Assembly (NCBI RefSeq): GCF_026125785.1
Contig: NZ_JAHCKL010000025.1
Coordinates: forward strand, 1-64,000
Origin: Hydrogenophaga sp.
GTDB taxonomy: Bacteria; Pseudomonadota; Gammaproteobacteria; Burkholderiales; Burkholderiaceae_C
DNA: 64,000 nucleotides
Direction: 5' to 3'
In this document: positions 7,857 to 16,352 of the stretch, piece by piece
Numbering within the stretch: position 1 is the first letter of the stretch
Layout: every line of letters begins with the position of its first letter
Made by a program: the position numbers and the translations under genes
Notes under the pieces: model-generated
The model's input: the letters and a program-made list of their open reading frames with translations, nothing else
Told to the model about the DNA's origin: nothing
Databases searched by the model: none

Positions 7857-8843
7857 ATGAAAAGAATGTGGTCCACACCCCTGGCCGTCTGCGCGACAGT
7901 GCTGGCGCTGGCGCCCTGTGTGCTGCCGGCGACGGCCGCCGCCCAGGCCTACCCGGCCAAGCCCATCCGCTTTCTGGTGCCCTTTACCGCCGGCAGCGGC
8001 ACCGACCTGATCGCACGCACCGTGGGCGACGCCATGTCGCGCAGCATGGGCCAGCCCATTGTGGTGGAGAACCGCCCTGGGGCCGGTGGTTCGCTGGCCA
8101 CGGCGGTGGTGGCGCGTGGCGAGCCCGATGGCTACACCGTCCTCATCCCCTCGTCCAGCCACGCGGTCAACCCGGCCATCTACAACAACCTCACCTACGA
8201 CACGCTGCGGGACCTCACCGGCATCACGCCGCTGGCGGCGCTGCCCAACGTGATGGTGGTGTCCCCCGCGCGGGGCTGGAAGAGCGTGAGCGATGTGCTG
8301 GCCGCCGCGCGTGCCAAGCCCGGTCAGCTGAACTACGCTTCGGCCGGCGTGGGCAGCGCCACCCACCTCAACGCCGAGAAGTTCAAGCTCCAGGCCGGCT
8401 TCGACGCGCAGCACATTCCCTTCAAAGGCACGCCGGAGGCCCTGGCCGACGTCATGGGTGAACGCTCCGACTGGTACTTCTCGCCGCTGTCGTCGGCCCT
8501 GCCCCTGATCCGGGAGAACAAGCTGGTGCCGCTGGCCGTGAGCACCGCCCAGCGCACCAGCGCGCTGCCTCAGGTGCCCACCACGGTGGAAGCGGGCGTG
8601 CCCGGCTCGGACTTCGTGTTCTGGGTCGGCATGATCGTGCATGCCCAGACGCCGCCAGCCGTGCAGAAGCGCCTGCACGCCGAGGCGCTCAAGGCGCTGG
8701 CCGATCCGGAGGTGAAAGACCGCCTCACGCGGCTGGGTGCAGACCCCTATCCCATGGAGCCCGAGGCCTTCAACGCCTTCATCCGCACCGAGATGGACGC
8801 TGCTGCGCGCATCGCCCGTGCGGCAAACCTCAAAGGACAGTAA
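7857..8843 (+). CDS. Bug-family (TctC) periplasmic solute-binding protein
   Basis: A 328-residue periplasmic binding protein of the Bug/TctC family, which captures carboxylates and other small molecules. The ATG at 7857 follows an AGGAGAC site and gives a signal peptide ending near TAAAQA. The mature start is YPAKPIRFLVPFTAGSGTD, the family hallmark, followed by GQPIVVENRPGAGG and the YNNLTYDTLRDL segment. No TctA/TctB membrane genes are in the window, so it is an orphan binding protein, as is common in Burkholderiales. Its TAA stop directly abuts the ATG of the next gene, a dehydrogenase, so they are cotranscribed. Ligand unknown. Confidence 0.9.
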   Translation: MKRMWSTPLAVCATVLALAPCVLPATAAAQAYPAKPIRFLVPFTAGSGTDLIARTVGDAMSRSMGQPIVVENRPGAGGSLATAVVARGEPDGYTVLIPSSSHAVNPAIYNNLTYDTLRDLTGITPLAALPNVMVVSPARGWKSVSDVLAAARAKPGQLNYASAGVGSATHLNAEKFKLQAGFDAQHIPFKGTPEALADVMGERSDWYFSPLSSALPLIRENKLVPLAVSTAQRTSALPQVPTTVEAGVPGSDFVFWVGMIVHAQTPPAVQKRLHAEALKALADPEVKDRLTRLGADPYPMEPEAFNAFIRTEMDAAARIARAANLKGQ

Positions 8844-9716
8844 ATGACCACATGGCGTGTGCACTTCATTGGCGTGGGCAAGATGGGCCTGCCCATGGCC
8901 ACCCACATCCGGGACGCCGGCCACGCCGTGACCGTGAGCGACCTCGACCCGGCGCGCATCGCGCTCGCGGCCGCGCGCGGCCTGGCGGTCGGTGGCGGGG
9001 ACGACCTGGTCGACGCCGAGGTGGTGATGTCTTCGCTGCCGCACGACCAGGCCCTGCTCAGCGTGGGGCTCTCGGTGGCCGCCTCGCTCAAGCCTGGGTC
9101 GGTGTACGTGGACACCAGCACCGTGTCCCAACGCGCCTCGGCCGATGTGGCGCAGGCCTGCGCGCGGGCTGGCGTGGACTACCTGCGCACCACGGTCTCG
9201 GGCAACAACCACATGGCCGAGGCCGCCCAGCTCACGGTGATGGCATCCGGTCCGCGTGCGGTGCATGAGCGCCTGCTGCCCTTGTTGCGCTACTGGGGTC
9301 CCAACCACTTCTACCTGGGCGAAGGCGAGCAGGCTAGGCTGATGAAGCTGGTGGTGAACCTGCTCATTGCGCAGACCAGCGCCATGCTGGCCGAAGGGCT
9401 CACCCTGGGGCGCAAAGGTGGACTCGACTGGGCGGACATGTGGGCGGTGCTCGGTGCCAGCGCGGTGGCTTCGCCTATTCTCAAGGCCAAGTCGGTGCAG
9501 CTCTCGCAGCGCGACTTCACGCCCACCTTCACCGTGACGCAGATGAACAAAGACCTCGACCTCATCCTCGCCGAAGCCGCCGCCTGCGAGGCGCCGGTGC
9601 CGCAGACCGCATCGACCCGCCAGCTCATGGCGGCGGCGCAGGCGCAGGGCGACGGCGAGCAGGACTACGCGGCCATCATCAGGGCCGTGGAACGCAGTGC
9701 GGGGCTGGCTCCATGA
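8844..9716 (+). CDS. NAD(P)-dependent beta-hydroxyacid dehydrogenase, second copy
   Basis: A 290-residue paralogue of the dehydrogenase at 5492. It has the Rossmann loop FIGVGKMGLPMATHIRDAGH at the start, TVSGNNHMAEAAQL as the substrate-binding motif and a MKLVVNLLIAQT helix with the catalytic Lys. The ATG directly follows the stop of the Bug gene, and its own TGA overlaps the ATG of maleylacetate reductase (ATGA), so translation is coupled with both. Two divergent paralogues in one cluster suggest two oxidation or reduction steps on hydroxyacid intermediates. The substrate is not known. Confidence 0.85.
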   Translation: MTTWRVHFIGVGKMGLPMATHIRDAGHAVTVSDLDPARIALAAARGLAVGGGDDLVDAEVVMSSLPHDQALLSVGLSVAASLKPGSVYVDTSTVSQRASADVAQACARAGVDYLRTTVSGNNHMAEAAQLTVMASGPRAVHERLLPLLRYWGPNHFYLGEGEQARLMKLVVNLLIAQTSAMLAEGLTLGRKGGLDWADMWAVLGASAVASPILKAKSVQLSQRDFTPTFTVTQMNKDLDLILAEAAACEAPVPQTASTRQLMAAAQAQGDGEQDYAAIIRAVERSAGLAP

Positions 9717-10789
9717 AGCGCTTCGTCTACCAGGGTCTGCCTTCGCGCGTGGTGTTCGGCGAAGGTTCGCTGGCCTCCTTGCCGGCGGAGATGGACGCGC
9801 TCCAGGCGGGGCGCGCGCTGGTGCTGTGCACGCCGGAGCAGCGCGCCTCTGCCGAACAGGTGGCGGCCCTGCTGGGTGCGCGGGCCGCCGGTATTTTCGA
9901 CCGCGCCGTCATGCACGTGCCCATCGAGACCGCGCGCGAGGCGCGCGAGGAGGCGCGCCGCCTGGGCGCAGACTGCGCCGTGGCCATAGGAGGCGGCTCC
10001 ACCACCGGACTGGGCAAGGCCATCGCGCTCGATTCAGGCTTGCCCATCGTCGCGATCCCCACCACCTACGCGGGCTCCGAGATGACGCCGATCTACGGCA
10101 TCACCGAGGCCGGCTTGAAGAAGACCGGCAAGGACATGCGCGTGCTGCCGCGCACCGTGATCTACGACCCCGCGCTGTCGGCGAGCCTGCCGGTGGGCCT
10201 GAGCGTGACCAGCGGCATCAACGCCATCGCGCATGCGGCCGAGGGCCTGTATTCGGTGGAAGGCAACCCGGTGATCGACCTGATGGCGGAAGAGGGCATT
10301 GCCGCGCTGGGTCGCGCACTGCCCCGCATCCGCGCCAACGCCAGCGATGCCGAAGCCCGCTCGGACGCGCTGTATGGCGCGTGGCTCTGCGGCATCGTGC
10401 TCGGCACCGTCGGCATGGCGTTGCACCACAAGCTCTGCCACACCCTGGGAGGCAGTTTCAACCTGCCCCACGCGGAGACCCACACCATCGTGCTGCCCCA
10501 TGCCCTGGCGTACAACGCCGCCGCCGCGCCGCAGGCCATGCAGCGCATCCGCCGCGCACTGGGCGGTGACAGCGCGGCCCAGGCGGTCTACGACCTGGCC
10601 CGGGACAATGGTGCGCCCGTGGCGCTCAAGGCCATCGGCATGAAGGCCGAGGACCTGGACAAGGCCTGTGACATCGCCATGAGCAACCAGTACCCGAATC
10701 CCCGGGCCCTGGAGCGTGCGGCGATACGGCAACTGCTGCAGGATGCCTTCGATGGCGTGAGGCCCCAGGGCGACCCTAGTAGACCGTGA
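9713..10789 (+). CDS. macA: Maleylacetate reductase
   Basis: A 358-residue iron-containing-alcohol-dehydrogenase-fold enzyme that reduces maleylacetate to 3-oxoadipate with NAD(P)H. It opens with MKRFVYQGLPSRVVFGEGS, the usual start of maleylacetate reductases. It has the nucleotide-binding GGGSTTGLGK at residues 93-102, PTTYAGSEMTPIYGIT near 116 and the HHKLCHTLGGSFNLPHAETH segment that replaces the metal site of true alcohol dehydrogenases. It follows the hydroxyquinol dioxygenase step biochemically. Its start overlaps the stop of the upstream dehydrogenase by 4 bp. Its 3' end overlaps the convergent LysR gene by 14 bp. Confidence 0.93.
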   Translation: MKRFVYQGLPSRVVFGEGSLASLPAEMDALQAGRALVLCTPEQRASAEQVAALLGARAAGIFDRAVMHVPIETAREAREEARRLGADCAVAIGGGSTTGLGKAIALDSGLPIVAIPTTYAGSEMTPIYGITEAGLKKTGKDMRVLPRTVIYDPALSASLPVGLSVTSGINAIAHAAEGLYSVEGNPVIDLMAEEGIAALGRALPRIRANASDAEARSDALYGAWLCGIVLGTVGMALHHKLCHTLGGSFNLPHAETHTIVLPHALAYNAAAAPQAMQRIRRALGGDSAAQAVYDLARDNGAPVALKAIGMKAEDLDKACDIAMSNQYPNPRALERAAIRQLLQDAFDGVRPQGDPSRP

Positions 10790-11705
10790 ACCGCCCGGTC
10801 CACTTGCGCTCGTAGTCCATCTTCTTGAAGTGCTCGGCCATGAAGTCGATGAAGGTGCGCACCTTGGCGCTGAGGTGCTTGCGGCTGGGATAAGCCAGGT
10901 TGATGGTCAGGCGCGGCAGGTCCCAGTCGTCCAGCATGGGCACCAGCCGGCCCGCGACGATGTCGTCGTAGACGATGTAGCTGGGCTGCACCAGGATGCC
11001 CATGCCATCGAGCGCGGCGGCCCGCAGGATCTGCCCGTCGTTGCTTTCCAGCAGTCCCTTGACGCCCACCGTGCGTTGCTCGTCGCCGCGGGAGAAGCGC
11101 AGCTCATTGGGGTTGTTGGCATGGATGTAGATCAGCAGCTTGTGGCGCTGCAGGTCGTCCAGATCGCGCGGCACGCCGTGGCGCGCCAGGTAGCCGGGTG
11201 AGGCCACCAGGATGCGGCGCGTCTCGGCCAGGCGGCGAATGGTGATGTTGGAGTCCGGTTCGTATTCCCGGTTGCGGATCGCCACATCGATGTTGTTGTC
11301 GATGATGTCCAGGTAGCGGTTCGCGGCCTCCACGTGCACCGTGACGTTGGGGTAGCGGTCGGTGTACTCGCGCAGCAGCGGCGCGATGTGGTGCATGGAA
11401 AACGAGAGCGATGCCGTCACGCGCAGCACGCCGGTGGGATTGAGCGCCGCCGCGTTGACGGTGGACTCCGCGTCGCGCAGATCGGCCAGGATGGCGCGTG
11501 CGCGCTGGAAGAACTCCTGCCCGGTGTCGGTGAGGTAGAGGCGGCGCGTGTTGCGCTCCACCAGCCGCGCGCCCAGCCGTTCTTCGAGTGCCGCCAGATG
11601 GCGGCTGGCGCTGGCGTTGGAGAGGTCCAGCAGTTCGGCTGCGCGGCTCAGGCTGCCGGTCTCAGCCACCTGCACGAACAGTTCGATCTCGGTCCAGCGG
11701 TCCAT
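10776..11705 (-). CDS. LysR-family regulator divergent from hydroxyquinol dioxygenase
   Basis: A 309-residue LysR regulator. The helix-turn-helix spans about residues 1-60 (DRWTEIELFVQVAETGSLS, then LSNASASRHLAALEERLG). The rest is the effector-binding domain with a TASLSFSMHHIAPLLREY segment. The ATG at 11705 is chosen because a GAGGAGACC site precedes it. Upstream extension would enter the palindromic operator. It reads away from the dioxygenase at 11828 across a 122-bp spacer with a near-perfect A/T palindrome at 11731-11744, the usual LysR arrangement. It is the prime candidate to control the dioxygenase and TRAP genes and perhaps the other promoters carrying the same palindrome. Confidence 0.9.
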   Translation of the reverse strand: MDRWTEIELFVQVAETGSLSRAAELLDLSNASASRHLAALEERLGARLVERNTRRLYLTDTGQEFFQRARAILADLRDAESTVNAAALNPTGVLRVTASLSFSMHHIAPLLREYTDRYPNVTVHVEAANRYLDIIDNNIDVAIRNREYEPDSNITIRRLAETRRILVASPGYLARHGVPRDLDDLQRHKLLIYIHANNPNELRFSRGDEQRTVGVKGLLESNDGQILRAAALDGMGILVQPSYIVYDDIVAGRLVPMLDDWDLPRLTINLAYPSRKHLSAKVRTFIDFMAEHFKKMDYERKWTGRFTVY

Positions 11706-11730
11706 GGTCTCCTCTTTGTTCCACCGGCAG

Positions 11731-11744
11731 AAAAAGTCATTTTT
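11731..11744. promoter_or_regulatory. Palindromic operator candidate, copy 2 (AAAAAGTCATTTTT)
   Basis: AAAAA-N4-TTTTT palindrome between the divergent LysR gene (10776-11705) and the dioxygenase (start 11828), centred about 90 bp upstream of the latter. It differs from the copy at 50982-50995 by one base. This is where a LysR regulator would be expected to bind. Confidence 0.6.
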
Positions 11745-11827
11745 GCCACAGGCATTGGCCGGTTCATCCGCAGGCCATACATTGTGACGGCTCTGCAAGG
11801 CATCCGCAGAACACATGGAGACAAGGA

Positions 11828-12667
11828 TTGAGAAATCTCGACCAGTACAACATCACGCAGGCCGTGCTCGCGCGTCTGGCGCAGACCCCTGACCCGCGGC
11901 TCAAGCAGATCATGACCAGCCTGGTGCAGCACCTGCATGCGTTCGCGCGCGAGGTCCGGCTGACCGAGGACGAGTGGAAGCGTGGCATCGACTTCCTCAC
12001 CGCCACCGGCCACACCTGCACCGACCAGCGCCAGGAGTTCATCCTGCTCTCGGACACGCTGGGCCTGTCCATGCTGACGGTGGCCATGAACAACGACAAG
12101 CCCGCCGGCTGCACCGAGGCCACGGTGTTCGGTCCGTTCCATGTGGAAGGCGCCCCCGTGGTGGAGCAGGGCGCGGATGTCGCCAACGGCGCACCCGGCG
12201 AACCCTGCCTGGTGCGCGGCCGTGTGCGCGGCCTGGGCGGCGAGCCCGTGGCTGGCGCCGAGATCGACGTCTGGCAGGCTGACGCGGATGGCCTCTACGA
12301 CGTGCAGCGGCCGGACCTGCCCCATCACCAGGGCCGGGCGGTGCTGCACAGCGCGGAGGATGGGGGGTTCCATTTCCGCAGCGTGGTGGCCGAGCCCTAC
12401 CCGATTCCCGACGACGGCCCCGTGGGCGAGATGCTGCGCGCCACCGCACGCCATCCGTGGCGGCCGGCCCACCTGCATTTCATGATCAAGGCGCCCGGTT
12501 ACGAGACCCTGGTCACGCATGTGTTCCGGGACGGCGACCCCTACCTCGACTCGGATGCCGTGTTCGGCGTGCGCCAGTCGCTGGTGGCGCAATGGGTCAG
12601 GCAAGCCGACGGCCTGACCACGCTGGACTTCGATTTCGTCCTCAATCCCGTGAAGAAAACCACCTAG
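11828..12667 (+). CDS. Hydroxyquinol 1,2-dioxygenase-type intradiol ring-cleavage dioxygenase
   Basis: A 279-residue non-haem Fe(III) intradiol dioxygenase that would cleave hydroxyquinol (1,2,4-trihydroxybenzene) to maleylacetate. The expected iron ligands are present: Tyr157 in GLYDVQ, Tyr191 in EPYPIPDDGP, and His215/His217 in RPAHLHFMI. The N-terminal helical dimerisation part (LTEDEWKRGIDFLTATG) is of the hydroxyquinol/catechol type. It starts at TTG 11828, the only in-frame start suited to the GGAGACAAGG site just before it. It heads a run with the TRAP transporter 13 bp downstream. A second dioxygenase lies at 20079. Catechol or chlorocatechol as substrate cannot be excluded. Confidence 0.88.
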   Translation: MRNLDQYNITQAVLARLAQTPDPRLKQIMTSLVQHLHAFAREVRLTEDEWKRGIDFLTATGHTCTDQRQEFILLSDTLGLSMLTVAMNNDKPAGCTEATVFGPFHVEGAPVVEQGADVANGAPGEPCLVRGRVRGLGGEPVAGAEIDVWQADADGLYDVQRPDLPHHQGRAVLHSAEDGGFHFRSVVAEPYPIPDDGPVGEMLRATARHPWRPAHLHFMIKAPGYETLVTHVFRDGDPYLDSDAVFGVRQSLVAQWVRQADGLTTLDFDFVLNPVKKTT

Positions 12668-12680
12668 AAGGAGACACACC

Positions 12681-13790
12681 ATGTTGATGAACAAGCGCGG
12701 TTTTCACCGCACCGTCCTGGCCGCCGCTGCCGGCGCGGCCCTCCTGGGCGCAGGCCTGCCGCAGGCGCAGGCCCAGCAGACCTTCAAGCTGACCATCGCC
12801 TCCAGCCACCCGACCTCGCTGCCCTGGGTCGGCCTCATGAGCACGCTCTTCGTGCCGGAGGTCAACAAGCGCGTGGCCGCGCTCAACAAGGGCTACAAGA
12901 TCGAGTGGCGCGAGGCCTATGGCGGCCAGCTCTACAAGATGAACGCCACGCTGTCGTCGGTGCAGTCGGGCGTGGCCGACATCGGCTGGGTGTTCCACAA
13001 CCTGGAGGCGGCCAAGATGCCGCTCTCGCAGTTCGCCACCGTGACGCCCTTCGCCACCGGCGACGTGCGCCTGCTGCTGGAGGTGGCCAACGAAATGAAT
13101 GAGAAGGTGCCCGCGCTCAAGGCCGAGTGGGACCGCAACAACCTGGTCTTCCTGGGTGCCTCTGGCGTGGACACCTACCACCTGTTCACCAAGACCCCGA
13201 TCACCACCTACGCCGACCTCAAGGGCAAGAAGATCTCGGCCCCCGGCGCCGTCGGGCTCTGGCTGCGCGGCTCCGGCGCGGTGCCGGTGGACGGCTCGCT
13301 CACCAGCTACTACACCGACATCCAGACCGGCGTCAGCGAAGGCACCATCTCCATCGCCACCGGCATCCTGCCCAACAAGATCTACGAGGTCGCTCCCTAC
13401 GTGACCACGGTGGACATCGGGGCTCTCTACAACGGCGGCATGGCCATGAACAAGGACAGCTTCAACGCACTGCCCGCCGATGTGCAGAAGATCGTCAAGG
13501 AAGTCGGCCTGGAGTACTCGCGCACCCTGGGCAAGACGCTGATGGAGCGCTACGAGGCCGCGCTCAAGGCCATTGCCAGCCAGGGCGCGAGCCAGGCCGT
13601 TCCGGTCAAGGTCGCTCCCCTGGCGCCGGGCGAGCGCGAGAAATGGGTGTCCACCATGCCCAACCTCGCGGGCGAGTGGGCCAAGTCCAATGCCGCCCGC
13701 GGGCCAGCCGCCGATATCGTGAAGACCTACATGGAAGAGTTGCGCAAGCGCGGCGTCAAGCCGGCACGCGACTGGGACAAGGAACTCTGA
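12681..13790 (+). CDS. dctP: TRAP transporter periplasmic binding protein (DctP family)
   Basis: A 369-residue DctP-type binding protein of a tripartite ATP-independent transporter. A signal peptide ends near QAQAQQ. The mature part has TIASSHPTSLPWVG, EWREAYGGQLYKMNATL and the ligand-pocket motif LKGKKISAPGAVGLWLRG, whose Arg normally binds the substrate carboxylate. It is followed within 6 bp by dctQ and then dctM, giving a complete TRAP system, and lies 13 bp after the dioxygenase. An aromatic or ring-derived carboxylate is the probable ligand. A close paralogue without membrane subunits lies at 24049. Confidence 0.9.
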   Translation: MLMNKRGFHRTVLAAAAGAALLGAGLPQAQAQQTFKLTIASSHPTSLPWVGLMSTLFVPEVNKRVAALNKGYKIEWREAYGGQLYKMNATLSSVQSGVADIGWVFHNLEAAKMPLSQFATVTPFATGDVRLLLEVANEMNEKVPALKAEWDRNNLVFLGASGVDTYHLFTKTPITTYADLKGKKISAPGAVGLWLRGSGAVPVDGSLTSYYTDIQTGVSEGTISIATGILPNKIYEVAPYVTTVDIGALYNGGMAMNKDSFNALPADVQKIVKEVGLEYSRTLGKTLMERYEAALKAIASQGASQAVPVKVAPLAPGEREKWVSTMPNLAGEWAKSNAARGPAADIVKTYMEELRKRGVKPARDWDKEL

Positions 13791-13796
13791 CCCACC

Positions 13797-14369
13797 ATGT
13801 CCTACGAAGCCAACACAGACCTGGAGGCCGCGCCGGTGCCGTCGGCCCCCAGCAGCCCTTTCGGGTACCTGGTCGATGGCCTCAACGGCCTGGGCTCGCT
13901 GGTGATCGCGGCGGTCATGGTGCTGATGTGCGCCGACGTCTTCATGCGCAATGCCTTCAACCAGCCCATCGACGGCGTGGCCGAGATGGTGGCCATGTCC
14001 ATCATCGTCATCGTTTTCCTGCAACTGCCTTCCACGCTGCGCCACGGGCGCATGAGCCGCGCGGACCTGTTCCTGGACCCCTTCATGCTGAAGCGGCCTC
14101 GCGCCGGCCTGCGCCTGCGGGCGCTGTTCTCGGTCTTTGGCGTGTTTGCCTGCGCGGTGATCGCCTACGCCACCTGGCCGTTGCTCATGCGGGCCTGGGG
14201 CGACAACGAGTTCCTCGGCATCGAGGGCGTGTTCACGTTCCCGACCTGGCCCATGCGCTTCGTCGTGACGCTGGGCGCGGCGCTGGCCGCCGTCCAGTAC
14301 GCGCTGCTGGTCTGGCACGACCTGAGCGACAGTGCGCGGGCCGCCGCGCATGGAGCCGGCCATGAGTGA
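13797..14369 (+). CDS. dctQ: TRAP transporter small membrane subunit (DctQ family)
   Basis: A 190-residue four-helix small permease subunit, which supports the DctM subunit in sodium- or proton-driven uptake across the inner membrane. Four hydrophobic segments are visible, starting near residues 25, 60, 105 and 150, with the family-typical ADVFMRNAFNQPIDGVAEM after the first. The stop overlaps the start of dctM by 8 bp, which indicates translational coupling. Together with the binding protein upstream it forms one operon. Confidence 0.88.
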   Translation: MSYEANTDLEAAPVPSAPSSPFGYLVDGLNGLGSLVIAAVMVLMCADVFMRNAFNQPIDGVAEMVAMSIIVIVFLQLPSTLRHGRMSRADLFLDPFMLKRPRAGLRLRALFSVFGVFACAVIAYATWPLLMRAWGDNEFLGIEGVFTFPTWPMRFVVTLGAALAAVQYALLVWHDLSDSARAAAHGAGHE

Positions 14370-15681
14370 ACTGATGATCGGCTTCATGGCCATCGGCCTC
14401 ATGCTGGCCGGCATCGTGCTGGGCATGCACATCGGCGTGGCGCTCATCGTCACGTCCTTCGTCAGCGTGTGGTTGATCCGCTCGCCCGAGATCGCCGCGC
14501 GCTTCGTTGGCGCCGCGGCCAACGACGCCATCCGCGACTACCTCTTTGGCGTGGTGCCGCTGTTCGTGCTCATGGGCATGTTCGTCAGCGTCTCCGGCGT
14601 GGGGCGTGACACGTTCGACGTGTTCCAGTGGCTGCTGCGCCGCCTGCGCGGCGGCCTGGGCCTGGCCACCGTGGGCGCCAATGCGGTGTTCGCCGCCATC
14701 ACCGGCATCTCCATCGCCTCGGCGTCCGTGTTCACCAAGGTGGCCACGCCCGAGATGATCCGCCACGGCTACACGCCCCGCTTCTCGGTGGGGGTGGTGG
14801 CGGGTTCTTCCGTGCTGGGCATGCTGATCCCGCCGTCCCTGCTGATGATCATCTACGGCGTCCTGGCGGAGCAGTCGATCGGCCGCATGTTTCTCGCGGG
14901 GATCCTGCCTGGCATCGTCATGGCGGCGGCTTTTGCCGTCCTGATCCTCACGCTGGCCTACTTTCTGCCGCGCAAGATGTACAGCTCCGGGCGACCCAAG
15001 GAGGCCTCCAAGGGCGATGACGAGACCTGGTCCAGCGCCGCAGTCAAGTTCTTCCCCATTCTGTTGCTGGTGGTGCTGGTGCTGGGTGGCCTCTACAGCG
15101 GCTTCTTCACGCCCACGGAGGCCGGTGCGGTGGGTGCGGCGGGCTCGTTCGTGATCGCGCTGGTTCGCCGGCGCCTGACCTGGCGCAAGCTGTGGAACGT
15201 GCTTACCGAAACCGGCTATGTGTCCGTCTCGGTGCTGTTCCTCATCATCGCCGCCTCGCTCTACAGCCGCATGCTGGCCCTCACAGGCATGCCGGCGGCC
15301 ATCACCACCAGCATCACCGACATGGGCCTGGGCCCCTGGGGTTTCCTGGTTGCGTACCTGGCGATCGTGATCGCGTTGGGCTGCATCATCGACTCGGTCT
15401 CCATCATGCTGATCATGCTGCCCATCGTCCTGCCCATCGCCACCGCGTTCCAGATGGACCTGATCTGGTTTGGCGTGCTGACCGTGGTCGCGGTGGAGAT
15501 CGGCCTGCTCACGCCGCCGTTCGGCGTCTCGGTCTATACCGTGAAGTCGGCTCTCAACGATCCTCGCATCACGATCAGGGATATCTTTGCCGGAACCTTC
15601 CCCTTCGTGCTCGCCATGGTGGTGGTGCTGTTCGTTCTCGCGGTGTTTCCGGGCCTGTCCACCTGGCTGGCCCGCATGTGA
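14362..15681 (+). CDS. dctM: TRAP transporter large membrane subunit (DctM family)
   Basis: A 439-residue, roughly twelve-helix large permease subunit that forms the ion-coupled transport path. Characteristic stretches are GIVLGMHIGVALIVTSF at the N-terminus, AANDAIRDYLFGVVPLFVLMGMFVS, SSVLGMLIPPSLLMIIYGVLAEQSIGRMFLAGILPG and LLTPPFGVSVYTVK near the C-terminus. The ATG at 14362 lies inside the end of dctQ. The next gene, a YciI-like protein, begins 12 bp after its stop, so the transporter and the small-protein genes are probably one transcript. Confidence 0.92.
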   Translation: MSELMIGFMAIGLMLAGIVLGMHIGVALIVTSFVSVWLIRSPEIAARFVGAAANDAIRDYLFGVVPLFVLMGMFVSVSGVGRDTFDVFQWLLRRLRGGLGLATVGANAVFAAITGISIASASVFTKVATPEMIRHGYTPRFSVGVVAGSSVLGMLIPPSLLMIIYGVLAEQSIGRMFLAGILPGIVMAAAFAVLILTLAYFLPRKMYSSGRPKEASKGDDETWSSAAVKFFPILLLVVLVLGGLYSGFFTPTEAGAVGAAGSFVIALVRRRLTWRKLWNVLTETGYVSVSVLFLIIAASLYSRMLALTGMPAAITTSITDMGLGPWGFLVAYLAIVIALGCIIDSVSIMLIMLPIVLPIATAFQMDLIWFGVLTVVAVEIGLLTPPFGVSVYTVKSALNDPRITIRDIFAGTFPFVLAMVVVLFVLAVFPGLSTWLARM

Positions 15682-15692
15682 GTGATTCCCCA

Positions 15693-15995
15693 ATGATCTA
15701 CATCTTCCATCTTCTCGACCGGCCCGGCGCCGCGGAAATCCGCCAGCGCGTGCGGCCGCAGCACAAGGCCTACCTGGCGCAGCAGGCCGAACGCATCGCG
15801 TTCGCGGGTCCCCTGCTGGCCGACGACGGCCAGACCATGGTGGGCAGCCTGCTCGCCATCGATTTCCCCGACCGCGACGCAGCCCTGCGCTGGCTGGCCG
15901 AAGAGCCCTTCACGCAGGCGGGTGTCTACGCGGCCAGTGCCGTGCACGCCTTCGCCAACCTGTGGCCGCAGAAGGTGGGCTTTCCGCCCGCGTGA
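15693..15995 (+). CDS. YciI-like small protein
   Basis: A 100-residue protein with a YCII-related ferredoxin-like alpha/beta fold. It has MIYIFHLLDRPGAAEIR, RPQHKAYLAQQAERIAFAGPLL and EEPFTQAGVYAASAVHAF. The His and Asp positions typical of YciI enzymes appear as Asp9 and His24. Relatives include dehydrochlorinases and proteins found with aromatic-degradation genes, so a role in isomerising or dehalogenating a pathway intermediate is possible but unproven. The start ATG is 12 bp after dctM, and the Dabb gene follows 14 bp later. Confidence 0.75.
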   Translation: MIYIFHLLDRPGAAEIRQRVRPQHKAYLAQQAERIAFAGPLLADDGQTMVGSLLAIDFPDRDAALRWLAEEPFTQAGVYAASAVHAFANLWPQKVGFPPA

Positions 15996-16009
15996 TGTGT
16001 CCGAGGCCC

Positions 16010-16318
16010 ATGAGCATGATCAAGCACATCGTCATGTGGAACATCCGCGGCGCGACCGCGGCAGAGAAGGACGCCAACCTGCGCCGCCTCAAGAGCGCCT
16101 TCGAAGGCATGCGCGATCGCATCCCGGGCCTGTTGCGGCTGGAGATCGGCGTTGACGAGAGCCGCGTGGACTACGCCTGCGACGTCGTGCTGTATTCCGA
16201 ATTCGCCACGCGCCAGGCGCTCAGCGACTATGCTGACCACCCCGAGCATCTGCGCGTGCGCCGCGAACTGGAAGGGCTGCGCATCGCACGCCACCAGGTG
16301 GATTTCGAAACCCCTTGA
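16010..16318 (+). CDS. Dabb (stress-responsive alpha/beta barrel) domain protein
   Basis: A 102-residue single-domain Dabb protein. It starts MSMIKHIVMWNIRGATAAEKDANL, with the conserved His in IKHIVMW, and continues with the GMRDRIPGLLRLEIGVDESR and YADHPEHLRVRRELEGL stretches normal for the family. These dimeric barrels act as small enzymes or binding proteins in several catabolic and biosynthetic clusters. It sits between the YciI-like and NTF2-like genes in an operon-like order. A GAGG sequence precedes the ATG at 16010. The function here is unknown. Confidence 0.8.
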   Translation: MSMIKHIVMWNIRGATAAEKDANLRRLKSAFEGMRDRIPGLLRLEIGVDESRVDYACDVVLYSEFATRQALSDYADHPEHLRVRRELEGLRIARHQVDFETP

Positions 16319-16352
16319 AGACAGCCCACCCATCACAAGAAAGGAGACCTGC